In this document: piece after piece, positions 17,730 through 25,497 of the stretch
Position numbering within the stretch: position 1 is the first letter of the stretch
How the letters are laid out: the number at the start of each line of letters is the position of its first letter
Source of the DNA: UM-FILTER-40-17 sp032251335
Lineage (GTDB): Bacteria; Bacteroidota; Bacteroidia; Flavobacteriales; Flavobacteriaceae
Direction of reading: 5' to 3'
DNA: 64,000 nucleotides
Assembly (NCBI GenBank): GCA_032251335.1
Contig: JAVVDW010000002.1
Coordinates: forward strand, 124,001-188,000
Made by a program: the position numbers and the translations under genes
The notes under the pieces: generated by a model
The model's input: the letters and a program-made list of their open reading frames with translations, nothing else
Databases searched by the model: none
Told to the model about the DNA's origin: nothing

Positions 17730-17775
17730 TAATCATCTGCCTGTGTACAAAAATTTTTACATGGGCGTTTCATCT
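17730..17775. repeat. Dispersed intergenic element, copy 1
   Basis: Begins TAATCATCTGCCTGTGT, then an A/T core AAAAATTTTTAC, then ATGGGCGTTTCATCTG. It shares nearly every base with 42342-42385 and most with 60151-60196. TTTTTTAAGT about 20 nt before it is also shared with copy 2. It lies between two minus-strand genes (neuB stop 40 nt away, neuC start 250 nt away). CATCTG occurs at both ends of the core, giving short direct repeats. Confidence 0.8.
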
Positions 17776-17815
17776 GTTTACATTTCTTTTTGATGTGGAA
17801 AAAGTATCTTTTTAT

Positions 17816-18862
17816 TCAGTTCAACACATCGTCTTTTTTTAATTGCACATCAACATGCAAATCCCTCGATGCTTTTTTTCCTAACACATCTTCGAAAAAT
17901 TCAGCTAAAATTTCGCCGGTTCCCGGGCGTTTTACCCAGATATTTTCCTTGGTGAAGGTTTCGCCCTTGGTAATGGGCTTAATGGTACAAACCGTAGCAA
18001 AAGCAAAATCAATAGTGACTTTTTCTTCGGCTGCTGCTTTTTTTTCACCTCCGCGCATCTGCCAAATTTCACGAGAACCTACAATGAGGTCTCTGCAGGT
18101 ATTTTCGTCCATGCTACAGACAATATCGGGGCCGCTGCGCGCCACGTGGTCTGTAAAATGCCGTTCCAAAATACTGGCACCTAGTGCCACTGCCGCCAAG
18201 CATGCGTGGTTGTTTAAAGTGTGGTCGCTCAATCCAAAAACTTTGTCAGGAAAGGCTTGGTGCAATTGTTGCATAGCGCCCAACCGAACCAAATGCGTTG
18301 GCGTCGGATACAAGTTGGTGGTGTGCAGCAAGGCCACCTTTATATTTTTTTTGTCAAAAATGCGGACTGCTTTTCGGATGCTTTCCAAATCGTTCATGCC
18401 GGTGCTGAGAACAACGGGTTTACCAAAATCTGCAATATGTTCGAGTAGCGGATAATTGTTGCATTCGCCACTGCCAATTTTGTAGGCAGAGACGTCAAAA
18501 CTTTGCAGTCTGTTGGCTGCAGCGCGGGAAAAAGGCGTTGAAATAAAAATCATACCTTTCTGCTCCACATAGTTTTTGAGTGCCCGTTCGTCGGCTTCGC
18601 TAAGGGCACAACGCTCCATGATGTGGTAAATAGATTCTTTGGCATTTCCGGGGATTACCTGTTGTGCGGCGGCGGTCATTTCATCGGCTACAATGTGGGT
18701 TTGATGTTTGACAACTTCTACACCCGCGGCGGCGGCGGCATCCACCATTTGTTTGGCAACAGCCAATGAACCCTCGTGGTTGATGCCAATTTCGGCGATC
18801 ACTAAGGGCGGATGGTTTGGACCAATTTTCCTGCCTTGAATCTCAAATTCCGGTGCGTTCAT
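17816..18862 (-). CDS. neuB: N-acetylneuraminate synthase-like NulO synthase
   Basis: Condenses a ManNAc-type sugar with phosphoenolpyruvate to form a nine-carbon nonulosonic acid; 348 residues. N-terminal TIM-barrel: PLVIAEIGINHEGSL (about 19-33), VVKHQTH, FISTPFSR, YKIGSGECNNYPLL, VLSTGMNDL and GLSDHT, followed by the SAF (antifreeze-like) domain with ITKGETFTKENIWVKRPGTG. All the metal and PEP-contact segments of the family are present. The start overlaps neuA by 4 nt. The KHQTH form is one I associate with NeuB/LegI-type rather than PseI enzymes (moderate confidence). Confidence 0.94.
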   Translation of the reverse strand: MNAPEFEIQGRKIGPNHPPLVIAEIGINHEGSLAVAKQMVDAAAAAGVEVVKHQTHIVADEMTAAAQQVIPGNAKESIYHIMERCALSEADERALKNYVEQKGMIFISTPFSRAAANRLQSFDVSAYKIGSGECNNYPLLEHIADFGKPVVLSTGMNDLESIRKAVRIFDKKNIKVALLHTTNLYPTPTHLVRLGAMQQLHQAFPDKVFGLSDHTLNNHACLAAVALGASILERHFTDHVARSGPDIVCSMDENTCRDLIVGSREIWQMRGGEKKAAAEEKVTIDFAFATVCTIKPITKGETFTKENIWVKRPGTGEILAEFFEDVLGKKASRDLHVDVQLKKDDVLN

Positions 18863-19539
18863 GGTACAAAAGTTTGGGCGTAAAATTCGGCTAATTTAAA
18901 ATCATCGGCGGTGTCTATGTCTATATGGGCTTCCGGGTAATCCGTAATCAAAGTCAAGGGGTTTTCACCGAGCATTTTGTCAGAAAATATAAGTGCTTTT
19001 TGCGTGATATACAGCAGGCCATTTTCAAAATATAAAGATTCTAAATCCTGACTTCGTTGGCCTATTTTATAATTTTCCGGATGATAAACACCGGCTTTGA
19101 TAGTGCCAAATTTTTTATGTAAACTACTAACCGTCAGTAAACTGTCCTTTCCGTTAGTTTCAAAAGCCGCAATGGCATTCGTCAGTAAATTTGCTTTCCG
19201 AAAGGGATTGGTGGGTTGCAGCAGTACCACAGCATCAAAAGATTCCGAAACATTTGCTAAGGCATGCTTGAGCGCCGACACGGTGGTGGCCGTATCGCTT
19301 GCCAAATCATCGGGCCGGACGACCACTTCGATGTCGTTTTTACGGGCCAGTTTCATCACGGCTTCATCGTCGGTTGTCACAATGATTTTCGTAAAAATAT
19401 GTTGATGTTTTAGTGCAAAATCGATGCTGTGCATAACTAAGGCTTTGCCTCCCAAGAGCATGGTGTTTTTATGAGGCAAACGCTTCGAATTTTTCCTTGC
19501 CGGGATAATAGCGATGTATTTTTGCGAGGAAAGGCTCAT
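18859..19539 (-). CDS. neuA: Acylneuraminate cytidylyltransferase
   Basis: Activates nonulosonic acid with CTP to CMP-NulO; 226 residues. The CMP-NeuAc synthetase signature IAIIPARKNSKRLPHKN is at the N-terminus, with VVRPDDLASDTATTVSALKH, LLQPTNPFR (substrate loop) and the C-terminal DIDTADDFKLAE supplying metal-binding acids. No C-terminal hydrolase extension. It is encoded 9 nt after queD and overlaps neuB by 4 nt (ATGA), so it is the first NulO-specific gene of the transcript. Confidence 0.95.
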   Translation of the reverse strand: MSLSSQKYIAIIPARKNSKRLPHKNTMLLGGKALVMHSIDFALKHQHIFTKIIVTTDDEAVMKLARKNDIEVVVRPDDLASDTATTVSALKHALANVSESFDAVVLLQPTNPFRKANLLTNAIAAFETNGKDSLLTVSSLHKKFGTIKAGVYHPENYKIGQRSQDLESLYFENGLLYITQKALIFSDKMLGENPLTLITDYPEAHIDIDTADDFKLAEFYAQTFVP

Positions 19540-19548
19540 ACATTGAAA

Positions 19549-20001
19549 TTAAAGATTGTCAGCCGCATACCATTCCGCATAAGACGAAGCTGTTTCTCGA
19601 AGTTTGAGTGCGTGCAGGTTGACATTTTTCGGCAATCTTTGTTGGATGCGATGGGCAAAATCTACGATCATGTTTTCGCTGGTGGGTTGGTACTCCACCA
19701 AAATCACTTGATGTCCTCTGCTGCTGAGTTCATTGGCCAGTTCAATATGGGGTGTGTTTTGGTTAAACACCGTAGCATGGTCAAACACATCTACAATTTC
19801 CTCTTTTACAATTTTTTTGAGATCGCCAAAATCGATCACCATGCCATATTTTACATGGTTTGGATCGGAAATCGGCTCACCGGTCACGGTGACGGACAGT
19901 TTATAGCTGTGGCCGTGTACGTTGCGGCATTTTCCATCGTAGCCATAGAGTGCGTGCCCTGTTTCAAAACTGAATTCTTTGGTGATGCGTATGTTGGGCA
20001 T
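19549..20001 (-). CDS. queD: 6-carboxytetrahydropterin synthase
   Basis: QueD/PTPS-fold enzyme of the 7-deazaguanine (queuosine) pathway, making 6-carboxytetrahydropterin from dihydroneopterin triphosphate; 150 residues. Zinc ligands are H16, H29 and H31, the catalytic Cys is C25 in CRNVHGH, and the terminal Glu is in KLRETASSYAEW. It is complete and probably active. No other queuosine gene lies in the window. It is positioned 9 nt before neuA, so it probably shares a transcript with the glycan genes although no biochemical link is known. Confidence 0.93.
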   Translation of the reverse strand: MPNIRITKEFSFETGHALYGYDGKCRNVHGHSYKLSVTVTGEPISDPNHVKYGMVIDFGDLKKIVKEEIVDVFDHATVFNQNTPHIELANELSSRGHQVILVEYQPTSENMIVDFAHRIQQRLPKNVNLHALKLRETASSYAEWYAADNL

Positions 20002-20055
20002 GTTGGTTTGAATTGAGGTTTCAAAAATACAAAAATGAAAACTTCGGCTTGGTAA

Positions 20056-20814
20056 TTAATTTTTCAAGGCTTTTTTGGTAAAATCGGAAAGCACCAAACG
20101 GCCACTAATTTTCGCATTTTCTATGAGGAGTTCTCCCCAGTGGTCGGTGTCTTTCCAAAGTGTTTTTTTTATTTCGGATAGCGCTTCCAGGTGATATGAG
20201 GCCAGTTTGACAACAAATCTGTCAATTTCATCATCGAGTAGTTTGTGGGTTTCAAACACATTTGCATACAATCCTTTTTGTTTGGCCCAATACGCATTTT
20301 TCCATTCGTGTGCTGCCAGTGTGAGTTCGGCGAGTCCGTTTGTGCCTATTTTTCGTGCCACTGCAGGTGCAATGACGAAGGGGCCTATGCCAATACTGAG
20401 TTCAGAAAGTTTGATGGCTGCATCTTCGGTGGCCAATACATAATCACAGGCGGCCAAGATGCCCACGCCACCGCCAACGGCCTTTCCTTGCGCGCGTCCA
20501 ACTATAATTTTCCCACAAGTGCGCATCGCATTAATCAAGTGCGCAAAACCGGAAAAAAAAGCCAAGCCATCTTCGGGGGTTTGCACGGCTTTCAATTCAT
20601 CAAAAGAGGCACCGGCACAAAAGGCTTTGTCGCCTTCGCTGGCGAGTAAAATTACAGAGACTTCGGGGTTTTTTCCCAATTCCTGCAAGGCATCGGTGAG
20701 TCTTTTGAGCAATTCAGCCGGAAAAGAATTGGCTGCCGGATGCCCAAAAACCACCTTGGCTATGCGGTTTTGCGTGTGGACATATAGCGAACCCTTCGGA
20801 TAGGAATCAGTCAT
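20056..20814 (-). CDS. Enoyl-CoA hydratase/isomerase family protein
   Basis: Crotonase-fold protein, 252 residues from the ATG at 20814; a longer in-frame start at 20937 would add a hydrophobic non-family extension. The oxyanion-hole segments KAFCAGASFDEL and GKAVGGGVGILAACDYVLA are present, and the acidic catalytic region reads LSELSIGIGPFVIAP. It is likely to hydrate or isomerise acyl-CoA substrates, but crotonase specificity cannot be read from sequence. It precedes queD by 54 nt on the same strand and is divergent from the acyl-ACP desaturase, a possible link with lipid metabolism. Confidence 0.88.
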   Translation of the reverse strand: MTDSYPKGSLYVHTQNRIAKVVFGHPAANSFPAELLKRLTDALQELGKNPEVSVILLASEGDKAFCAGASFDELKAVQTPEDGLAFFSGFAHLINAMRTCGKIIVGRAQGKAVGGGVGILAACDYVLATEDAAIKLSELSIGIGPFVIAPAVARKIGTNGLAELTLAAHEWKNAYWAKQKGLYANVFETHKLLDDEIDRFVVKLASYHLEALSEIKKTLWKDTDHWGELLIENAKISGRLVLSDFTKKALKN

Positions 20815-20954
20815 AAGTAAAAAAGCATTTAAAACGAATCGTAAAGATAAGAATTCCACTCTATGGAAAAGATATTTTGGCGTCGAAAATAGAATTAAAG
20901 TTAAATAAAACGTTAAAAAAACACAGCGGTGCCACACCGCCTTTAAGGGGGCAT

Positions 20955-20962
20955 TATATTTG
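20955..20962 (+). promoter_or_regulatory. Putative -7 box for the acyl-ACP desaturase
   Basis: TATATTTG matches the TAnnTTTG -7 consensus and lies 30 nt before the chosen ATG at 20993. No good -33 box is seen at the expected distance. Its position argues against the in-frame ATG at 20960, which would lie inside the box. Confidence 0.4.
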
Positions 20963-20992
20963 TTTTTTTATAAACTAATTAATAAAAAACTA

Positions 20993-21970
20993 ATGCCACT
21001 AACCGCAGACAGATACGAAGTGATGAAAGCGTTGGACAAGTTTGTCCCTGAGATATCAGAAAAATATCTGATGCCGGTCAATGAAATTTGGCAGCCTACC
21101 CAACTTTTACCCAAATCTGACAGTGAAAACTTCTTTGAAGAAATCAGACAGATTAGGGAGGAAGCCAGAGAGTTGTCTTATGATTTTTGGGTTGTTTTGG
21201 TAGCTGATACCATTACGGAAGAGGCTTTGCCTACTTATGAATCTTGGTTGATGGACGTGCAAGGCATCGATCAACACGAGCCGAACAATTGGGCGCGTTG
21301 GACGCGACAGTGGACTGCCGAGGAAAACAGACACGGAGACGTGTTGAATAAATATTTGTATTTGTCCGGTCGGGTAGATATGTTTGAAATAGAGCGCACC
21401 ACACATTACATCATTGCAGATGGATTTGATATTGGAACCGGCAGAGATCCGTATAAAAATTTTGTTTATACCAGTTTTCAAGAATTGGCAACACACATAT
21501 CGCACAAGCGGGTAGGGCAGTTGGCCAAGAAAAAAAACAACAAATTGTTGGCCAATATGTGTTTGATGATAGCCGGCGATGAGATGCGACATTATCATGC
21601 TTATAGGGAGTTTATCAATCAAATATTTAAGATTGACCCGTCACAAATGATGCTGGCCTTTAGCGATATGATGAAGAAAAAAATAGTGATGCCGGCACAA
21701 TTTATCAGAGAATCGGGTGGTACTATTGGCAATGCTTTTGAAAATTTTTCAAACGCAGCCCAGCGCTTAGGCGTTTATACCACACATGATTATATAGACA
21801 TCTTGAGAAAACTTACGGATTTTTGGCAAATTGCCAACCTCAGAGGTCTTGACGATGCGGCGGAACGCGCCCGAGATTATGTGATGAAACTGCCCGATCG
21901 ACTTCATAAGATATCAGAAAGAAGTGGTGTACCCAAAGATCAACACGTTTTTAAATGGGTTTCTGTCTAA
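20993..21970 (+). CDS. Acyl-ACP desaturase (plant stearoyl-ACP type)
   Basis: Soluble di-iron fatty-acid desaturase that introduces a cis double bond into acyl-ACP; 325 residues. Both iron-binding EXXH-type motifs are visible: EENRHGDVLNKYLYLSGRVD (first, about residues 106-125) and GDEMRHYHAY (second, about residue 193). This is the soluble plant-plastid type, not the membrane DesA type. Needs reduced ferredoxin and oxygen, so an aerobic lifestyle is implied. The ATG at 20993 is chosen because upstream residues overlap the promoter-like box. The next gene begins 12 nt after its stop. Confidence 0.93.
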   Translation: MPLTADRYEVMKALDKFVPEISEKYLMPVNEIWQPTQLLPKSDSENFFEEIRQIREEARELSYDFWVVLVADTITEEALPTYESWLMDVQGIDQHEPNNWARWTRQWTAEENRHGDVLNKYLYLSGRVDMFEIERTTHYIIADGFDIGTGRDPYKNFVYTSFQELATHISHKRVGQLAKKKNNKLLANMCLMIAGDEMRHYHAYREFINQIFKIDPSQMMLAFSDMMKKKIVMPAQFIRESGGTIGNAFENFSNAAQRLGVYTTHDYIDILRKLTDFWQIANLRGLDDAAERARDYVMKLPDRLHKISERSGVPKDQHVFKWVSV

Positions 21971-21982
21971 TTGATTTTTTGT

Positions 21983-22714
21983 ATGTCGAAGCGAACTTTA
22001 GTGATTGGTGATATACACGGAGGCTACAAAGCGTTGTTGCAGATTTTGGAAAAAGCCGACATAAAACCCACGGACAAGCTTATTTTCTTGGGAGACTATG
22101 TGGACGGCTGGAGCGAACCCGACAAGGTAATAGATTTGTTGCTGGAATTGCAACAGTCGCACAATTGTATTTTTATCAGGGGCAACCATGATCAGCTATT
22201 GACAGATTGGTTGCTAGAAAAATCAGACAACCCGCTTTGGTTGCAACACGGCGGACAACCTACGCTTGATTGCTATGAAAGACTTTCTTCAGAAAAAATC
22301 AAGACACATTTAGATTTCCTTCAAAATTTACGTAACTACTATGTGGACAACAGCAACCGATTGTTTGTTCACGCCGGCTTTACCTCGCTGCACGGACCCG
22401 AAAAGGAATACCACAACACGCCGTTTTATTGGGACAGAACACTTTGGGAAACGGCCTTGGCGTTAGATGACAGAATTGCCAAAACAGATGCCCGTTTTCC
22501 CAAGCGATTACAACTTTTTCCCGAAATATTTATCGGTCACACACCTACACTTCGCATCGGAAAAACCGAACCGGTTCGGGTAGCCAATATCACCAATGTG
22601 GATACCGGCGCGGCCTTTACAGGTCCTTTAACGGTTTTTGATGTAGAAAGCGGTGGCTTTTGGCAGAGCGATCCCCTGCCTAAACTATACCCAAATGAGA
22701 AAGGTCGCAATTAG
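21983..22714 (+). CDS. PPP-family serine/threonine-type phosphatase
   Basis: Calcineurin-like metallophosphoesterase of the PrpA/bacterial PPP kind, 243 residues. The three metal-binding motifs are intact: GDIHGGYKAL near the start (about 10-19), GDYVDGWSEP and RGNHDQLL, with later His residues in FVHAGF and GHTPT. It may act on phosphoproteins or on dinucleoside polyphosphates; sequence alone does not decide. An in-frame TTG at 21971 is ignored in favour of the ATG at 21983. It is 12 nt from the desaturase and probably co-transcribed. Confidence 0.9.
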   Translation: MSKRTLVIGDIHGGYKALLQILEKADIKPTDKLIFLGDYVDGWSEPDKVIDLLLELQQSHNCIFIRGNHDQLLTDWLLEKSDNPLWLQHGGQPTLDCYERLSSEKIKTHLDFLQNLRNYYVDNSNRLFVHAGFTSLHGPEKEYHNTPFYWDRTLWETALALDDRIAKTDARFPKRLQLFPEIFIGHTPTLRIGKTEPVRVANITNVDTGAAFTGPLTVFDVESGGFWQSDPLPKLYPNEKGRN

Positions 22715-22819
22715 TGAAAAACCATTTTTCGGCTATAAATAATTTATTTTCAGTGAATAAGTAGAACCTATTGATATTTCTATTATCTTTACACCGAATT
22801 TTAACTTTTATTTTTTGTT

Positions 22820-23128
22820 ATGAACATTTTTGTAGGGAGCTTACCTTATCGTTTGAAAGAAGCTCAATTAAGCCAGTATTTTGAGGAATACGGCACCGTA
22901 AATTCTGTGAAAATTATCACAGATCGTGAAACAGGCCGAAGCAAAGGTTTTGGTTTTGTTGAAATGTCAGATGATTCTGAAGGAAGTGCAGCAATTGAAG
23001 GCCTTAATGGCGCTGAACTAGATGGCAGAAACATCGTTGTTAACGAGGCACAACCTCGTAAAGAACAAACTGGTGGCGCCGGTGGCGGCAGAAGTTTTGG
23101 CAACGAAAGAAGAGAACGAAGATACTAA
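22820..23128 (+). CDS. RRM-type RNA-binding protein
   Basis: Single RNA-recognition-motif protein with a short Gly/Arg tail, 102 residues. RNP2 is IFVGSL (residues 3-8) and RNP1 is KGFGFVEM (about 40-47), with the aromatic RNA-contact residues present; the tail GGAGGGRSFGNERRERRY resembles cyanobacterial Rbp proteins. Such proteins bind single-stranded RNA and are often cold- or growth-phase-regulated. It is monocistronic, with a strong intrinsic terminator 27 nt after the stop. Confidence 0.94.
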   Translation: MNIFVGSLPYRLKEAQLSQYFEEYGTVNSVKIITDRETGRSKGFGFVEMSDDSEGSAAIEGLNGAELDGRNIVVNEAQPRKEQTGGAGGGRSFGNERRERRY

Positions 23129-23154
23129 AATATATTTCGTGAAACTGACTAGAA

Positions 23155-23179
23155 ACCCTCGCATTTGCGGGGGTTTTTT
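23155..23179 (+). terminator. Intrinsic terminator of the RRM gene
   Basis: Stem ACCCTCGC (23155-23162) pairs with GCGGGGGT (23167-23174) around loop ATTT, eight pairs with one G-T, followed by an uninterrupted T-run. Confidence 0.88.
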
Positions 23180-23256
23180 ATTTGTGATGGCGTTGCCAGG
23201 AATCTTTCTGGGTTTTGCAATCTACGACTTTTGATTTTTTATCTAACGGCTTCCGC

Positions 23257-24273
23257 CTATTCATAAACCCGCTCCCAAGATTGCAAGCGCACGTTTTGGT
23301 CGCCGCGCAATTCAAATTGAACGCGGTGCGTTTCAAAATCAAATTTTAAAAGACCGAAGTTTACCACGTTTGTAACCTCACCCATCCGGTATGGATTTTC
23401 TTCACCTTTAAAACCTTTGTACACATGGGTGAGGCCACTGGAGGTGAAATCTACCAAAGGGTAGGGCAGGCCGTCTATTTTTTTCTCTGAGAATTCGGCA
23501 ATATGACGGTCTCCGGAAAGTATCAGCACGCCTTTGGCACCACTTTCTACAATCGTTTTTTCAAGTTTACGGATTTCATTCGGAAAATTTCCCCAAGTTT
23601 CAAAACCGTGTTTTGCAGACAAAAATTGGATGCTGGATACCAAGATGTTGAAATCAGCTTTAGAATTTTTCAATTCGTCTTTCAGCCAGGCCCACTGCGC
23701 TTCACCTAAGACCGTTTTGGTAGTGTCTGCGGTTGGCTCGTAGCGTCTGCCGCGTGTAGGACTTTTCTCTAGGGCATCGCGAAAATAGCGTGTATCCAAA
23801 AGAATGATTTTGATACTGCCCTGAGGTAAATTCAAGGTTTCACTGTGATAAATACCCGCACGTTTTCTTCGAGCATCATGGTGCGGAACGTCGATAAAAT
23901 CAAGAAACAATTGTTGGGCTTCGTCTTTGACCTCCCATTCTACACCGCCGTCATTTTTTCCGTAATCGTGGTCGTCCCAAATGGCTAGGATTTTAGCCTG
24001 TTTGGCTAAAGCCAAATAAGCCGAATCACTTTTTTGAACTGCGTAATCGGCTGCCATCCTGTGCATATCGTCCGTGTCTGAATAAATATTATCACCGCCC
24101 CAAATCCAGACATCGGGCTTGTTTTGCATCACATCGTCCCACAAAAGATTGGGTAACCTTTGGTTATCGCAAGAGCCAAAAGCAATGGTAAAAGGCTCTT
24201 GAGCGCTCTCTTGTGCTTGCAGTAAACCACTGCAAATCAAAAAAAGAAGACAGGATAAGGAGATACATTTCAT
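23257..24273 (-). CDS. PhoD-like alkaline phosphatase/phosphodiesterase
   Basis: Secreted metallophosphatase of the PhoD superfamily, 338 residues from the ATG at 24273, with a signal peptide ending near SGLLQAQ. Metal-site segments: AFGSCDNQ (about 26-33), WIWGGDNIYSD, ILAIWDDHDYGKNDGG and LILSGDRHIAEF, all in family order. Predicted to release phosphate from phosphodiesters or monoesters outside the cytoplasmic membrane. The in-frame ATG at 24303 would put extra residues before a clean signal peptide and is rejected. It is convergent with the RRM gene and divergent from the DHH gene. Confidence 0.87.
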   Translation of the reverse strand: MKCISLSCLLFLICSGLLQAQESAQEPFTIAFGSCDNQRLPNLLWDDVMQNKPDVWIWGGDNIYSDTDDMHRMAADYAVQKSDSAYLALAKQAKILAIWDDHDYGKNDGGVEWEVKDEAQQLFLDFIDVPHHDARRKRAGIYHSETLNLPQGSIKIILLDTRYFRDALEKSPTRGRRYEPTADTTKTVLGEAQWAWLKDELKNSKADFNILVSSIQFLSAKHGFETWGNFPNEIRKLEKTIVESGAKGVLILSGDRHIAEFSEKKIDGLPYPLVDFTSSGLTHVYKGFKGEENPYRMGEVTNVVNFGLLKFDFETHRVQFELRGDQNVRLQSWERVYE

Positions 24274-24348
24274 CGTAAAATAGATTTGCTCACAAAAATA
24301 CACTTTCCTTTTTTAAGCAAATGTTACCTTTTTGTACTTTAGCCCCAT

Positions 24349-24411
24349 GAAACCCTCATAGAGGAATTTACTAAAGCCAAGTTAGACGCCTTCACTAAAG
24401 CGTATGAATAA
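24349..24411 (+). pseudogene. Possible gene remnant or chance short frame
   Basis: Between the PhoD-like gene and the DHH gene a short open stretch encodes ETLIEEFTKAKLDAFTKAYE and then stops; it reads as the amphipathic C-terminal tail of a protein. There is no start codon in frame upstream before a stop. It may be the leftover of a decayed gene. Support is weak and rests only on its protein-like composition. Confidence 0.2.
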
Positions 24412-24448
24412 ATCAGGTTTTTTTAAGTGGGTCAATTTTTGCTTTAAG

Positions 24449-24465
24449 TTGTAAGATGCTTACAA
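24449..24465. promoter_or_regulatory. Inverted repeat upstream of the DHH-gldI operon
   Basis: TTGTAAG-ATG-CTTACAA is a perfect 7-bp inverted repeat with a 3-nt spacer, 27 nt before the GTG start of the DHH gene. The geometry fits a dimeric repressor site or a small 5'-UTR hairpin; nothing in the window identifies a cognate regulator. Confidence 0.35.
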
Positions 24466-24492
24466 TTAATTATTTAATCTAAATTTATTCGT

Positions 24493-25497
24493 GTGAAAAA
24501 AACGGATTTAAAAGCGCTGGACAGTTTATGGACAGCATCACAAAAAATAGTCATCACTTCACATTACAACCCCGACGGTGATGCGGTGGGCAGTTCGCTG
24601 GGGCTGTCTCATTACCTCAAAGCCAAAGGGCATGAAGTTTTTGTGGTGTTGCCCAACGAGTTTCCCGATTTTCTGGCATGGATGCCGGGCAGCAGTGAGA
24701 TTCTGTTTGCCACGAGAGACAAAGAAACTGCTTTGCAAAAATTGAAAGCGGCCACTGTCATTTTTTCGTTAGATTACAATGCACCTTCCAGAACCGAGCA
24801 TATGAAAGAAGCTTTGATGGACAGCACAGCTTTGAAAGTCTTGATAGACCACCACAGAGAGCCCGAAGATTTTGCGGATGCAATCTTGTGGGATATTGAA
24901 GCCTCATCGACCTGTGAGCTCATCTACAGGTTTATCAATCACTATGGTGATACAGATTTGATTGACCAAAACATTGCGGCCTGTTTGTATGCCGGTATTA
25001 TGACGGACACAGGTTCCTTTAAATATGCATCTACTTCACCGCAAACCCATAAAATAGCCGCCCGTTTGATGGAAACAGGCATAGAAGCCTCCGAGATTCA
25101 TTCGATGGTGTTTGATACAAATTCTTATTCGCGCATGCAATTATTAGGCAGAACCTTGGAAAATCTTAAAGTGATTCCTGCGTTTCAAACAGCCTATACA
25201 CAACTTACCAAAGCCGAACTCGAACAGTTCAATTTTGTCAAAGGCGATACAGAAGGATTTGTCAATTACGGATTGGCGCTGAAAGGGGTACATTTTTCGG
25301 TTATTTTTATTGAGAACCAACAAGAACCCTACATCAAAATTTCTTTTCGTTCCAAAGGTGATTTTGACGTGAATACTTTTGCACGAAAGTATTTTAACGG
25401 CGGCGGGCATCAGAATGCGGCCGGAGGAAAAAGCATGAAAAACATGACTGAAACGATAGAAGATTTTAAAAAAGCACTACAAGAATATGCGTCCTAA
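24493..25497 (+). CDS. DHH/DHHA1 phosphoesterase (NrnA-like)
   Basis: Bifunctional oligoribonuclease/pAp-phosphatase-type protein, 334 residues, GTG start. DHH motifs: SHYNPDGDAVGSSLGL (about 22-37), FSLDYNAPSRT, the hallmark IDHHREPEDF, and the C-terminal DHHA1 segment GGGHQNAAGGK. It should degrade nano-RNAs or 3'-phosphoadenosine phosphate in the cytoplasm. The stop overlaps the gldI start by 11 nt, so translation is coupled; I recall the DHH-gldI pairing from other flavobacteria (recollection, not checked). Confidence 0.93.
   Translation: MKKTDLKALDSLWTASQKIVITSHYNPDGDAVGSSLGLSHYLKAKGHEVFVVLPNEFPDFLAWMPGSSEILFATRDKETALQKLKAATVIFSLDYNAPSRTEHMKEALMDSTALKVLIDHHREPEDFADAILWDIEASSTCELIYRFINHYGDTDLIDQNIAACLYAGIMTDTGSFKYASTSPQTHKIAARLMETGIEASEIHSMVFDTNSYSRMQLLGRTLENLKVIPAFQTAYTQLTKAELEQFNFVKGDTEGFVNYGLALKGVHFSVIFIENQQEPYIKISFRSKGDFDVNTFARKYFNGGGHQNAAGGKSMKNMTETIEDFKKALQEYAS

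Larger units (their letters stand above)
17481..17815. other. 335-nt neuB-neuC spacer without a gene
   Basis: No credible coding sequence on either strand. Walking from neuB towards neuC, it holds the dispersed element copy (17730-17775), its upstream flank (17694-17737), the 39-bp palindrome (17587-17625) and the proximal duplication (17486-17528). neuA-neuB overlap tightly, so this spacer is an unusually long, repeat-laden break inside an otherwise compact biosynthetic set. Confidence 0.7.

Noticed and set aside
17481..17815. CRISPR array between neuB and neuC
   Set aside because: Repeats are two imperfect copies plus a palindrome, with no regular spacer pattern and no cas genes.
17790..18455. 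Antisense frame opposite neuB
   Set aside because: Composition follows the complementary coding strand, and neuB is unambiguous.
20937..20937. Signal-peptide-like extension of the enoyl-CoA hydratase
   Set aside because: The hydrophobic extension has no family counterpart; the ATG at 20814 gives the normal crotonase N-terminus.
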